64,000 nucleotides of DNA from Amoebidium appalachense (GCA_963693365.1 CAVNZM010000006.1:4278001-4342000); one strand, 5' to 3'. Counted from the stretch's first letter, positions 52,208 through 60,810 are shown. Numbers and translations: made by a program. The notes: generated by a model not told the origin, from the letters alone.

Positions 52208-53034
52208 TCACACACAGCGCCGGGCAACGTTGGCCAGCTTCGTTTGCTCCGCATGGAAGAGAGCCAGCTGTGCATCGTAGTCGAGGGTCTCGTTTGTGCG
52301 CACGTTACATCTCTGGAAGAGTATGTAGCGTACACGCCGGTAGAGGTCCTCGCTGAACAGCGTGATGTCCAGTGGAAGCACGCCGTACTCCCCAAACCAT
52401 GACAGGATGTCCTTGTCCAACTCGTTGGGCTGATACCAGTCAGGAAGCGCCATCAGCGTGTCGGGGGTTTTCTTTCGCACCAGCTCCTCCAACTCTATAA
52501 GGTAGGTCTGGATCTTGGACGCCTCGTCCAGGCCGATTCGCCACTTGCACGCGTACTTATCCAGGTCCTCGATGATCCACGGCTCCCTGCAGCTGGAGCT
52601 TGCCTCGAGGGACGAGAAGTCATCAGGGAAAGACCCGAACATGGCCATGCGGATGCGCGAGTAGACGTCCTCGGCCACCTTGAACACGCTCACATCGGTG
52701 GCCTCGTCGAGGCGGATCCCTTGGCGCCGTTTTTGTTGATGTCGACACCGAGATTGATGACGCATCCAAGAATAAACCCAACTGCGTCCAATGGCTGCAG
52801 GCGCCCCTTGCAGGAACCGACGACCTGCTGGACGGCGTACAGGCCACGCCATACATAGAGCGAGGCCCGGTCGGCGACCGGCGCCGACACGCACATCTCG
52901 CGCGCATAGTCCTTCTTCTGCCTGATCAACAAGTGCTTTGCGGCCTTGACGTCATTCTCTGATGTGGCGCCGGTGGCCTTTTTCAGCACCAGGTTGGTGG
53001 TGTTTGTGATGTTTGCTTTGTCGTACTTGGGCAT
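52208..53034 (-). CDS. paralogous AEDVY family protein, member 3, interrupted by a one-base frameshift
   Basis: The frame from 53034 (MPKYDKANITNTTNLVLKKA) aligns with the N-terminal part of members 1 and 2: DYAREMCV corresponds to YARRFNID, and RLQPLDAVGFILG to the LSALGI region. It then runs out of register at a GGG near 52714-52717. The next frame of the same strand continues IRLDEATDVSVF, VAEDVYSRIRMAMF and FSEDLYRRVRYILF to the stop at 52208, the same order of motifs as in the other members. Loss of one G explains the break: either gene decay or a homopolymer error. Function unknown. Confidence 0.65.
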
Positions 53035-53072
53035 TTATAGCGGCCACGGAAAATATTGGGAGGCACCGTGCT

Positions 53073-53357
53073 TCAACCACTGAACCTGCTGATCATGCGT
53101 GCGATGTCGCCGAACTTGGCGTTGGCCATCTTGGGAAACAGTGGGGCAAGGGCGCGGTCCACCTTGATCTTTTGGCCTTCGGCAAGACCTTTCTTCTTGG
53201 CGTACGCCCACACCGCCTTTACGATCTGTCCACGCGTGGCCGACGACTTGTGCATGAAGCCCTTGAGGGGGGATTGAGCTTGACGGGACGATTGAACGCC
53301 GATTTGGTCTTGCGCGTGTAGCATATGGCCATTGCTCATGTCGACAATAAAATCCAT
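53073..53357 (-). CDS. SWIB/MDM2-domain protein (94 aa)
   Basis: After about 30 residues the rest forms one SWIB domain: SPLKGFMHKSSATRGQIVKA, VWAYAKKKGL, KIKVDRALAPLFP, then FGDIARMISRF. The order (L-F, S/T-R, V-K-W-Y-K, LF, then a closing helix) is that of stand-alone SWIB domains in chromatin remodelling factors, chlamydiae and several giant viruses. A chromatin or topoisomerase-associated role is inferred from the family. Confidence 0.8.
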   Translation of the reverse strand: MDFIVDMSNGHMLHAQDQIGVQSSRQAQSPLKGFMHKSSATRGQIVKAVWAYAKKKGLAEGQKIKVDRALAPLFPKMANAKFGDIARMISRFSG

Positions 53358-53388
53358 GACTGCAAGGACCCGCCACTGTTCTGTGACT

Positions 53389-54168
53389 CTATCTGACCTT
53401 GACGTTGAACTCCTGCGGCAGCGTTGGCCCCGCCACCATGTCCGGGATGGGCATCATCGGCGCGTCCGTGTTCGCCAGCCCGCGGATCTCGGCAAAGTCG
53501 TGTGTGCGGATCCCCCTGCGTGCATGCACCACCTTCTCTGGGTCCACGCGTGCCGGGTTTGTCGCGTATGTCGGTAGCGGCGGCCGCACGCCCTGCTGTG
53601 CATCCTCCCTGCTGTTCAGCACGGCCTCCGGCCGGGCTCCCTCGTTGCGCATGTTGCCGTTGTACACTGGCGCGCGCGTGCGTGTGCGGTACAGCTCACG
53701 CATGTAGTTGCTGCGCGACTGCTGTTCCTCGGGATGCACATGGCCGTCGACGGCAGCACCTGCCAGCACGGCCACGGTCTGGGGGAGGGGTGTGCGGTCG
53801 GCGGCGTTGGCGGCGTCGTCGAAGGGCTTCTGCCGTTGGTAGGGCGAGAGGTAGCGGAATCTGCCGTAGTGCTCGTCATGGGGCACCTCCATGACCTTGG
53901 TGTTGAGACGGTCGAGGGGGTTGAACGGCCGATTGAGGCCGAGGGCGTCAGTGGCCCCGGCGTGCGGTGCATAAAGGGTGTTCCTGTCGAGGTTCAGGTT
54001 AGGCTGGAAGTCTGCGGGGCACAGGGGCGGGGCGGGCTTGGACGGAGGGTCCGGGTTGTCAAACCCCCAGGCCTGATAGAACGGATTGCCTTCGTGCGAA
54101 CTCACGTACAGGTAGACCACCGCCAAACACACGATTGCAAGGGCGAGCTCCGAGTGCGAACTGTCCAT
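53389..54168 (-). CDS. hypothetical membrane-anchored viral protein (259 aa)
   Basis: One N-terminal transmembrane segment (about residues 7-24, ELALAIVCLAVVYLYVS), followed by a long polar, Pro- and Arg-rich region without clear domains. The layout resembles small virion membrane proteins, but no family was recognised. Confidence 0.55.
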   Translation of the reverse strand: MDSSHSELALAIVCLAVVYLYVSSHEGNPFYQAWGFDNPDPPSKPAPPLCPADFQPNLNLDRNTLYAPHAGATDALGLNRPFNPLDRLNTKVMEVPHDEHYGRFRYLSPYQRQKPFDDAANAADRTPLPQTVAVLAGAAVDGHVHPEEQQSRSNYMRELYRTRTRAPVYNGNMRNEGARPEAVLNSREDAQQGVRPPLPTYATNPARVDPEKVVHARRGIRTHDFAEIRGLANTDAPMMPIPDMVAGPTLPQEFNVKVR

Positions 54169-54210
54169 TGAGAAGGGCTACGTTAATGCCACCGCCACGG
54201 GTTGGCGCTG

Positions 54211-54216
54211 TTTATT
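54211..54216 (-). terminator. polyadenylation signal after the protease-like gene
   Basis: AATAAA on the minus strand, about 11 bases after the stop at 54227. Confidence 0.5.
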
Positions 54217-54226
54217 GCCTGTGCGC

Positions 54227-54736
54227 TCAGCGCCGGCACACCTGGTAGTCGACCACGTACCGCACGCGGTCCCGCAGCGTCCGCAGGTGGCTGACCCCAA
54301 ACAGCCGCCCGTGCTTGTTGACCTTGCGGTCAAGGCACACCTCGAGCGCGCCCTCGCACGGCCGCCACTGGTTGTCAGGGCACAGGATCTCGAGCGTGAC
54401 CTTGGTCAGGCGCACACTCTTGTGGATGTTGCCGTTCGAGTCGATGGTGTTGGACTCCGTGTACGGCACCAGCGGCTTGCGCCCGTCCATTAGGCCCCAG
54501 CCGTTGGCCACCTCCAAGTCGACGTAGCTGTTCTCAGACCCCACATCGTACACCAGCTTGAACGTCTTCTTCTGCCCCGCCACGCGCACCGTCACCATGT
54601 GCGTCTTCGAGCACTCGGGGATCAGGAACACCGGCACCTTGCTGTGCCGCGTCGACGTCCGCCGCACGCACGTCTCGAGCCGTCGTGCCCGGCAAGCGCA
54701 GCCGCGCCCTCTGGCTTTGCGTTTTCGTTGATGCAT
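54227..54736 (-). CDS. possible retropepsin-like aspartic protease-fold protein (169 aa)
   Basis: After a basic leader (MHQRKRKARGRGCACRARR) comes a beta-rich domain of about 120 residues: MVTVRVAGQKKTFKLVYDVG then SENSYVDLEVA, resembling the flap-and-catalytic strand of clan AA proteases (hydrophobic-hydrophobic-D-T-G-A), here with V replacing T. A later HGRLFGVSHLRTL resembles the ILGxDFL element. If active it could process virion proteins; the DVG variant may mean loss of activity. Tentative. The ATG at 54736 was used because the longer reading begins with a GTG. Confidence 0.4.
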   Translation of the reverse strand: MHQRKRKARGRGCACRARRLETCVRRTSTRHSKVPVFLIPECSKTHMVTVRVAGQKKTFKLVYDVGSENSYVDLEVANGWGLMDGRKPLVPYTESNTIDSNGNIHKSVRLTKVTLEILCPDNQWRPCEGALEVCLDRKVNKHGRLFGVSHLRTLRDRVRYVVDYQVCRR

Positions 54737-54783
54737 ACTGGGGGCCCACAATGTAGCGTTGGCCGCTCAACGGCCGCGCCTTT

Positions 54784-55044
54784 TTAGGGCTTCTTGAAGC
54801 TCTTCCAGCACCGCCGCTTGCGGCAGCAGCCCCGCTTGGGCTTCTTGCGCCCGGGAACCAGGCCCTTGCACTGGCCGGCGTACGAGCACATGACGTACTT
54901 CATGTTGTAGTCGGTGACGCGCTTGATCCACTCGGGATCCGCCGAGGGGAAGCGCTTGTAGAGGTCCTGGCCGATCATGGCCTTGACGTGGTGGTCTGTG
55001 ATGCCCGTGCTTTCCGGTAACATTTGCAGAAGGCGCAAAAACAT
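54784..55044 (-). CDS. hypothetical small basic Cys-containing viral protein (86 aa)
   Basis: MFLRLLQMLPESTGITDHHV, then YKRFPSADPEWIKRVTDYNM and a Lys/Arg/Cys-rich end (KKPKRGCCRKRRCWKSFKKP). The first ATG is at 55044; the upstream extension has only a GTG. No family recognised. Confidence 0.5.
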   Translation of the reverse strand: MFLRLLQMLPESTGITDHHVKAMIGQDLYKRFPSADPEWIKRVTDYNMKYVMCSYAGQCKGLVPGRKKPKRGCCRKRRCWKSFKKP

Positions 55045-55089
55045 ATGCTGCGTCGCGCCGTGGGAGCTATTTTGGTTCACAACGCCCGC

Positions 55090-57717
55090 CTACTTGACGA
55101 GTCGCAACAGCACCGTGTACCGACCGACCACGAGGTTGTCTTCCAAATCACGCACCTCGACTGACACGGACGTGGCCGCGGTGCGGTGCATGAGCCACAT
55201 CTGCCCGTGCGAGCTCAGGAGGTCCGCGCGCACCGTGTGGCCGTCACGCACCAGCACGTACGTCAGGCCCGGGCGGGAGCGGCCGGCGTAGTCGTTGGGG
55301 TCGGTGGGCATGGTTTCGGCAGTGGATGGGTCCGACTGGAGGGCGGGCCGGCACCAACTGACGCCCCTGCCGAAGACGTCATCGATCTTGACATAGAAAA
55401 GCATGGTCGCAGGGGCTGGCCGGGGACACGGAACCATTAAGGCGCTGCCGTCCGTGTAGTAATACCTTCTGGGCGGACGAAACTGCAAGATGCCCACCCT
55501 GTCCAGGGCGCTGTTTTCGAAGTAGCTCCGCCTAATGCTCGCCCAATCCATTTTAGCCGTAACCATCTTCGGGGGTAAAGGGGTATCAAAGTCGACGTCA
55601 TTGAATGATTCATAGATACGACATGATAGAACTTTTTTTGTGGGCTCTGATATCCCAAGGGCACGGCAGAGGGGGCCGGTGAATTCTACACGGATTGGTG
55701 TTCTGAAATACTCCGGTGACATATAACACAGGTGGCGAAGACGCAACGAATCGTCAGTCCAGAGCAGGGCATTTTCCCAGTTAGGGCGGACGAATATAGT
55801 GTAGGTATTCAACTTATCGTCGTCACCTAAGGGTTGATGACCGATTCTCATGTATACCGCCCTTAAATCTTCCACCACTGCGTCCATAGGATTAGGCGTG
55901 TTAGGCACTGGGTTTTCCTCTGTCAGAATGTACATCAGCGCAAAATATTCTGGCCCGTAGTTGTCCATCCAAGGCTTCATAATGGGGACTGGGCCGTAGG
56001 GGTATTCCGCCATTTCGCTTTGTAACCTTGCATCATAGACTATTGGTTCTGGGTAACTGATCTTTTTTTCTCGGCACACATGTGCAAGTTCCAATGGGGA
56101 TTTCACTTCTAAATAGAAAGGCATTAGATAGTCGTGTTTGACCTCGGATGGTTCTATCCTGTTATCGACATGTGGATTATATGGTGATAAACTGACTTCG
56201 AATGTGTGGACTGTGTATTTTGACACATCAACAGTAACAAGCGATCCAAACTCATTTGAAGTGTAGTAGTATTGGTCTGTACCATGCTGAACCCTGTATA
56301 TAGTTTGTCGTTCGGAAACTTCATTCCCGCCACGAAATTTCCAATTGAACCGATATAGTATACTCTCCAAAAGCACGTGTTCAATTGTATAGTTTATGTC
56401 AGAGATCCGATCTGTTTCGCCGTACAGAGGTTGCGCAAAAAGAAGCCCCCTGTGTATTCTGGCAACGACTGTCCTGCTGGCCAACATGCGGTCATCGATG
56501 ACGACTATTGAATTAGCCTCTCGTGGCTTTAGTGAAGAATACGGGTCATGCCCACCAGCTTGGAACCACTCAAGCAGCTCAATAGGCATTGATTCCAGAG
56601 GGCGGCTTGAGGGGAAGGTTGTGGTCGCGTGAACTCTAAGTCTCGTGTAACTCGCACAGTCTTTGGTGTCTTGGAAGTCTTCTGGTGTATAAAAACAGGC
56701 CCTATCGCTTAGTGTACCAGCCGGCAGATCCGGTTTAATATGTGCGCCTGACCCGAAGCCAGCCATTCCCATATTGCCGAACCAGCCTTCATGTATGATT
56801 AAAGGTCCATCTGGTGTTTGCCTCGGTGGTTGAATAAATTCTATCTTTTTCTTGTATGTATCAAGAGTCTTCAAAACAGGCCAACTCTGCATGGGCACAA
56901 GACTGATTGGATATCTGTTCCATTGTATAATGCGTGGAACAGCCGTCCCATTGATATGAAGATCTTGATACGTAGAGTCTGTAGGGTCAAGCTCGGTTGG
57001 GCTCAGGTTATGATTGAGAAACCCAATGGTTGATGTTCGGTCGTAAATTGGTGGTCTTAAACCAAAACTCTCCAGAATATGATTAGATGACAGATACGTC
57101 GCCTGAATCCCAAAATTGAAACGTTTGATCATCGTGTCAATGAGATATGCAGCCGTGTAACGACCTTCGGGGATATTCACGCTGACAGTAATATCACGAA
57201 AAGGTGGATCGGGATTGGTAAGAAGTGTGGGTGCATCTCGCACCACACAACTGACAGTGTTGTTCTTCGCCGTCACAACAATACCCTCCTCCGTGCTCCC
57301 GTGCACGGTCACTGACTCTACTTGCACCCCCCGAACGCCGTGCACGCGCTGTGCAAGCTGTGTGGTCACCTTGGAATCGGGTGCGGCCATTGAATTGCTC
57401 AGGAGCACATACTCGTCCTCCACTCTACCGCCCGCATCTCGGCTGTATCCACCCATCCCCGCCTGCACGTTACCCCCGTCTGCCCCATGCTCACGGCTGC
57501 CCGACGTGGAACCCTCCCTCACGGTCCGCGTCTGCGCCTGCCGAACTGCACCCCCCACGCCCTGCTTGTTCTGCTGTCTCTGCGCATTTCCCTGCTCTCC
57601 CCCTTCCACAAAGGCCTTCATCTCGGCGTAGATCTTGGCCCGGGACCCGGAGTACGGGGGCATGCCGGGCGTGCGCGACGCACGCCGCCCGTCGCTGTCT
57701 GAACCCCGCGTGGCCAT
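55090..57717 (-). CDS. large uncharacterised viral protein (875 aa), probable structural protein
   Basis: Not recognised. Residues 1-100 are Gly/Ser/Arg/Gln-rich and likely disordered; the rest is globular, Tyr/Pro-rich and beta-like, with no membrane segment or catalytic motif. Its size and expected soluble fold would suit a minor capsid, vertex or fibre protein, but this is inference. Base composition changes inside the frame: about 55440-57200 is much AT-richer than both ends and the neighbouring genes, while the frame stays open. The start MATRGSDSDG is preceded by the AATAAA of the upstream gene (57734-57739). Confidence 0.6.
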   Translation of the reverse strand: MATRGSDSDGRRASRTPGMPPYSGSRAKIYAEMKAFVEGGEQGNAQRQQNKQGVGGAVRQAQTRTVREGSTSGSREHGADGGNVQAGMGGYSRDAGGRVEDEYVLLSNSMAAPDSKVTTQLAQRVHGVRGVQVESVTVHGSTEEGIVVTAKNNTVSCVVRDAPTLLTNPDPPFRDITVSVNIPEGRYTAAYLIDTMIKRFNFGIQATYLSSNHILESFGLRPPIYDRTSTIGFLNHNLSPTELDPTDSTYQDLHINGTAVPRIIQWNRYPISLVPMQSWPVLKTLDTYKKKIEFIQPPRQTPDGPLIIHEGWFGNMGMAGFGSGAHIKPDLPAGTLSDRACFYTPEDFQDTKDCASYTRLRVHATTTFPSSRPLESMPIELLEWFQAGGHDPYSSLKPREANSIVVIDDRMLASRTVVARIHRGLLFAQPLYGETDRISDINYTIEHVLLESILYRFNWKFRGGNEVSERQTIYRVQHGTDQYYYTSNEFGSLVTVDVSKYTVHTFEVSLSPYNPHVDNRIEPSEVKHDYLMPFYLEVKSPLELAHVCREKKISYPEPIVYDARLQSEMAEYPYGPVPIMKPWMDNYGPEYFALMYILTEENPVPNTPNPMDAVVEDLRAVYMRIGHQPLGDDDKLNTYTIFVRPNWENALLWTDDSLRLRHLCYMSPEYFRTPIRVEFTGPLCRALGISEPTKKVLSCRIYESFNDVDFDTPLPPKMVTAKMDWASIRRSYFENSALDRVGILQFRPPRRYYYTDGSALMVPCPRPAPATMLFYVKIDDVFGRGVSWCRPALQSDPSTAETMPTDPNDYAGRSRPGLTYVLVRDGHTVRADLLSSHGQMWLMHRTAATSVSVEVRDLEDNLVVGRYTVLLRLVK

Positions 57718-57733
57718 TAGTGAGTCTCACCAT

Positions 57734-57739
57734 TTTATT
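57734..57739 (-). terminator. polyadenylation signal after the entry-fusion-like gene
   Basis: AATAAA on the minus strand, 4 bases after the stop at 57743. Confidence 0.5.
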
Positions 57740-57742
57740 GGA

Positions 57743-59185
57743 TCAACCAGCTCCCAGCAGCAGCAGCACGAGCGCCACCGCGATCACCAGGCCCCAGTAC
57801 GCCGCGGCGTTCGCGTGCGCCCAGGCGCTTGCCGATCCCAGTGGTGTTAGGGCAGGCTGTGTCGGCACAGGCGGCGCAGGCGGGTTCTGCGAGTCCTTTC
57901 CAGCCTCCCCAGGCACACCGGGTACGGCCGGAGCCCCGGGCTCTGAGGGCTTGTTGTCGGGGTTGGTGTTGGTGGTGGTGGCACCCGACTCCTCCTTGCC
58001 GATCTGCATGAGGCACTGCTGTACCTGCGTGGCCTGGATCTTGGCGTCAGTGTTCTCCGTGACCTCCATGGCCTGGTTGCAGATCTGCACGTTGAGCGCC
58101 GTGCACTCCTCGTTCTCCATGTCGCGCGTCTTGTAGCCCTGCACCTTGCACACGGCGTGGTGGCACTGCACGCTCCAGCCGAACTTCTTCTTGAGTGTGG
58201 CGTGGTCCATTCCCGCCGGCAGCGGCGCAAAGCACCCGCACGTGGGATCATTGACCCCGGCCTCGGTCTTGCAAAAGAACTCGGCATATGCATTCACAGC
58301 GCTGTCCTGTGTTGCCGGGAAAAGGTAGTTCTTGTCCATGCGAGCCTGGTCGTGCAGCGCAACAACCGAATCGTCCCGCCCGCGCGAAAACTCGAGGAGG
58401 TCGCGCAGCCGCAGCGGCCTAGCGGTGTCCCAGTTCTGCTCTCGCTTGTAGTCAAACTTGTACAGCAGGTAGCGGTCGTGCATGCGCAGGAGGCTCACGG
58501 GCCGCATGGTGTGGTCGTTTCCCTTGGCCAGCTCGCCGCGGTACTGGACTCGCAGCTTGGACTGCTGCAGGGACACAAGGTGGCGGTGCGGGGCGCGCAG
58601 CCAGTAGTCCGGGTTCCAGTACTTCTGGTAGTCGTCCCACTTCCAGTCCTGGTTCTTCCTGGAGGCCGAAGGGGCGCACATCTTGTCGCCGGGGTTGTAC
58701 GTGGGGAAGGCCGGTTGGTCGCTGAGCGCCACGTAGTCGGCCGGGCACGTGAGCACCTTGAGCCGGGTGGCGTTCTGGCGGGTGCTGGCCGGGCACCCAA
58801 CGGCCTGTGCGTCCTCCTGGATGTCTGCCAGGCTGGGGGTGTAGCAGAATCGCGGGTCGTCGTAGATCAGACACACCAGGTCCGAGTCGACGGGGTTGAA
58901 CTCGGGGTCGCCGTGGTTTCGCCTGCAGCCGGCGGGGTCCTCTGCGGTCGCACACGAGGCCCACGACACAAAAGAGACGGCCTTGTATTTTGGGAACGCA
59001 GGGTGTGGCAGGGGGAACTGGAGCTTGAGCGAGGGCATGCGCCCACCGTGGTGCGCCCACTCGTTGCCGAACTGCCAGTCCCACAGTTGCTTTCGGTACT
59101 CGTCCCAGCGCACGAACTTCCACGGGTAGTCCGGGTTCTCCTTGAGACGCTCGATGTCGTCCTTTCCCCAGGTGATGTTGGCCAT
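57743..59185 (-). CDS. Cys-rich type of membrane protein resembling poxvirus A16/G9/J5 entry-fusion proteins (480 aa)
   Basis: A long ectodomain with about 20 cysteines is followed by a Pro/Ala-rich stalk (about 405-450) and one C-terminal transmembrane segment (AAYWGLVIAVALVLLLLGAG). The conserved-looking block is PTCGCFAPLP ... FGWSVQCHHAVC ... ECTALNVQICNQ, which matches the pattern C-x-C-x-x-P, W-x3-C-x3-C, C-x3-N-(V/I)-x-I-C seen in A16/G9/J5 and asfarvirus E199L-type proteins. Those sit in the virion membrane and take part in fusion; their disulfides depend on the viral Erv1-like enzyme, which is also encoded here. Start and aquaporin stop overlap as TGATG, suggesting paired expression. 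Assignment is by pattern only. Confidence 0.6.
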   Translation of the reverse strand: MANITWGKDDIERLKENPDYPWKFVRWDEYRKQLWDWQFGNEWAHHGGRMPSLKLQFPLPHPAFPKYKAVSFVSWASCATAEDPAGCRRNHGDPEFNPVDSDLVCLIYDDPRFCYTPSLADIQEDAQAVGCPASTRQNATRLKVLTCPADYVALSDQPAFPTYNPGDKMCAPSASRKNQDWKWDDYQKYWNPDYWLRAPHRHLVSLQQSKLRVQYRGELAKGNDHTMRPVSLLRMHDRYLLYKFDYKREQNWDTARPLRLRDLLEFSRGRDDSVVALHDQARMDKNYLFPATQDSAVNAYAEFFCKTEAGVNDPTCGCFAPLPAGMDHATLKKKFGWSVQCHHAVCKVQGYKTRDMENEECTALNVQICNQAMEVTENTDAKIQATQVQQCLMQIGKEESGATTTNTNPDNKPSEPGAPAVPGVPGEAGKDSQNPPAPPVPTQPALTPLGSASAWAHANAAAYWGLVIAVALVLLLLGAG

Positions 59186-59937
59186 CAGTTACCATCCTCC
59201 CCATTAATTTGTGCACGCCGGGCCTGCAGCCAAAGCAGCGCGCGGGCGGCCAGGGCACCAGCCACGCCGCCCAGCAGGGGCCCCAGGAAGAAGATCCACA
59301 GGTGCTTGAGGTCGTGGCTGTCGCCAAACGTGGCCGCCGCAAGGCTTCTTGCGGGGTTGATGGAGCAGCCGGTGACAGTGACCAACAGCATGTGCATGAG
59401 AAACACCACAGACCCGATGGCGAGAGGGGAAATGACGGGCGCGACGTCCTCAAGCTTGGGATGTTTGCATGCCAGCGACACCGTAAACACCAAGAACGCC
59501 GTGGCGAGCAACTCCATGGCCAGGGCCTCGGCCTGGGTGGTCCCGCCGACAAGCCCGTTTGTTCCGAACGAGCCGTGGCGGGCGGGAGGCATGCCGGCCC
59601 GCAGCAACGCCGTGCCCACGATACCTCCGGTAAACTGGGCGGTGAAGTAGAGCGGGAGAAGCACGGGGTCCAGCCAACCGGCGGCAACCATGCCCAGAGT
59701 CACCGCCGGGTTGACGTGGGCACCCGACACGGGGCCCAGCACGGCCACCAGCCCCCCAACAACACCCCCGAACCCGGCGGCCACAGCAAGGACGTCAGCG
59801 GCCGATGATGCACCGTGTGAGGTTTCACCCGTGGCCATGGCGATGCCGATGGCGGTGAAGGTGAGCAGGGCGGTGATGCAGAACTCGGCGATGAAGGTGG
59901 GTGCGTTGTGCAGGAGGAAGGACTTCACGCTCTGCAT
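59185..59937 (-). CDS. aquaporin / aquaglyceroporin, MIP family (250 aa)
   Basis: Membrane channel for water or small solutes. Both pore half-helices are present with NPA motifs (SGAHVNPAVTLG and GCSINPARSLAAATF), with six hydrophobic helices around them and the usual GGIVGT and LGPLLGGVAGAL segments near the second and last helices. Arg after the second NPA is the selectivity-filter residue. Asp after that Arg, usual in glyceroporins, is replaced by Ser, favouring a water channel. The ATG at 59937 is the first (the longer reading begins with GTG). It shares TGATG with the gene downstream. Viral aquaporins are known from some chloroviruses. Confidence 0.92.
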   Translation of the reverse strand: MQSVKSFLLHNAPTFIAEFCITALLTFTAIGIAMATGETSHGASSAADVLAVAAGFGGVVGGLVAVLGPVSGAHVNPAVTLGMVAAGWLDPVLLPLYFTAQFTGGIVGTALLRAGMPPARHGSFGTNGLVGGTTQAEALAMELLATAFLVFTVSLACKHPKLEDVAPVISPLAIGSVVFLMHMLLVTVTGCSINPARSLAAATFGDSHDLKHLWIFFLGPLLGGVAGALAARALLWLQARRAQINGEDGN

Positions 59938-59971
59938 GGTTGAGTGTGGCACACATTTTGTGGGGTGGTGG

Positions 59972-59977
59972 TTTATT
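59972..59977 (-). terminator. polyadenylation signal overlapping a stop codon
   Basis: AATAAA on the minus strand includes the TAA stop of the gene ending at 59973. Confidence 0.5.
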
Positions 59978-60803
59978 TGGACTTTTTGAGGATCTCGCGG
60001 GGGCGCTCTACCAGCATGCCAAGGGAAGTGTGTGGGGGGACCAGGTGGATGATCTCGGTGGCGCTCTCCGTGGTGTTGTACGGCTCGCTTAGGAGCACCA
60101 CGGAGTCGTACCCACGGGCCCGGGCCTCATTGATGAGGTCGAAGTCGTAGAAGTCGAAGTAGCCCGTTCCAACAATGGAGCTGTAGTGCGCGCCGCTGCG
60201 CATGAGCTCGACGAGTCTGTCCACCTCGGCCACGTAGTGCTTCTTGTTCTGCGTTTTGGAGAGCACCTGAGACACGAAGTACTGGTCGCCCGGATGGAAG
60301 GACTCTTTGGTCAGTCGGTTGTGGAAGTTCCAGTTTAGCTGCACCAGCGCGTCCAGCTTGGTTTTGGCCACCAGGGGGTTGGCCAGGTTCAGGTACAGGG
60401 CGGTGGTGTCTGGGGCGGCATAGTAAAAGGTATAGGTGGGGCCATTTGGTGCCTTGCGTACGTCACTGGCCCGTCCGAACCGCATGACCTCCACGTACCC
60501 CCTGCTAAACGACTCCAGTTTGGGAAACGGCCGCGTGGTGCACGTCGTCGAGGGCTCACGGTACAGCTTGTCCCGCCTACAGAATTTTGGCGGGTTTTTA
60601 AGAAGGAAGTAAGCGTTGCGCCTGCGCAGGTCGAATGGGCAGCTGTCGGTCTTGTGCACGGCCTTCATGTAGTGTGGGTTGCAGCGGCTGGCCTTGAGCT
60701 TGTCGTAGCTGAAGACGCGCTTGCGGGCGCTGCTGTTGAACAGGTGCTTGTACTCGGTGATGGGCCGTAGCGGCCTGCGCTCACGCGTGCTGGGTGCGTC
60801 CAT
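59973..60803 (-). CDS. hypothetical protein, C-terminal half possibly of ADP-ribosyltransferase-like fold (276 aa)
   Basis: The N-terminal 90 residues are basic. The C-terminal part reads TFYYAAPDTTALYLNLANPL, then helices (DQYFVSQVLSKTQNK), then RARGYDSVVLLSEP and EIIHLVPPHTSL. The order 'YLN-NP ... helix ... GYD-VV ... closing beta strand' resembles the ART-like domains of phage polyvalent proteins and DUF3990-type toxins, but a catalytic Arg or Glu could not be assigned, so this is a weak call. The start at 60803 avoids overlap with the gene upstream. Confidence 0.4.
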   Translation of the reverse strand: MDAPSTRERRPLRPITEYKHLFNSSARKRVFSYDKLKASRCNPHYMKAVHKTDSCPFDLRRRNAYFLLKNPPKFCRRDKLYREPSTTCTTRPFPKLESFSRGYVEVMRFGRASDVRKAPNGPTYTFYYAAPDTTALYLNLANPLVAKTKLDALVQLNWNFHNRLTKESFHPGDQYFVSQVLSKTQNKKHYVAEVDRLVELMRSGAHYSSIVGTGYFDFYDFDLINEARARGYDSVVLLSEPYNTTESATEIIHLVPPHTSLGMLVERPREILKKSK

Positions 60804-60810
60804 GGTGTTG

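Noticed and set aside
58157-59650. 497-codon plus-strand frame opposite the entry-fusion-like and aquaporin genes
   Set aside because: It spans two genes that carry clear motifs on the minus strand.
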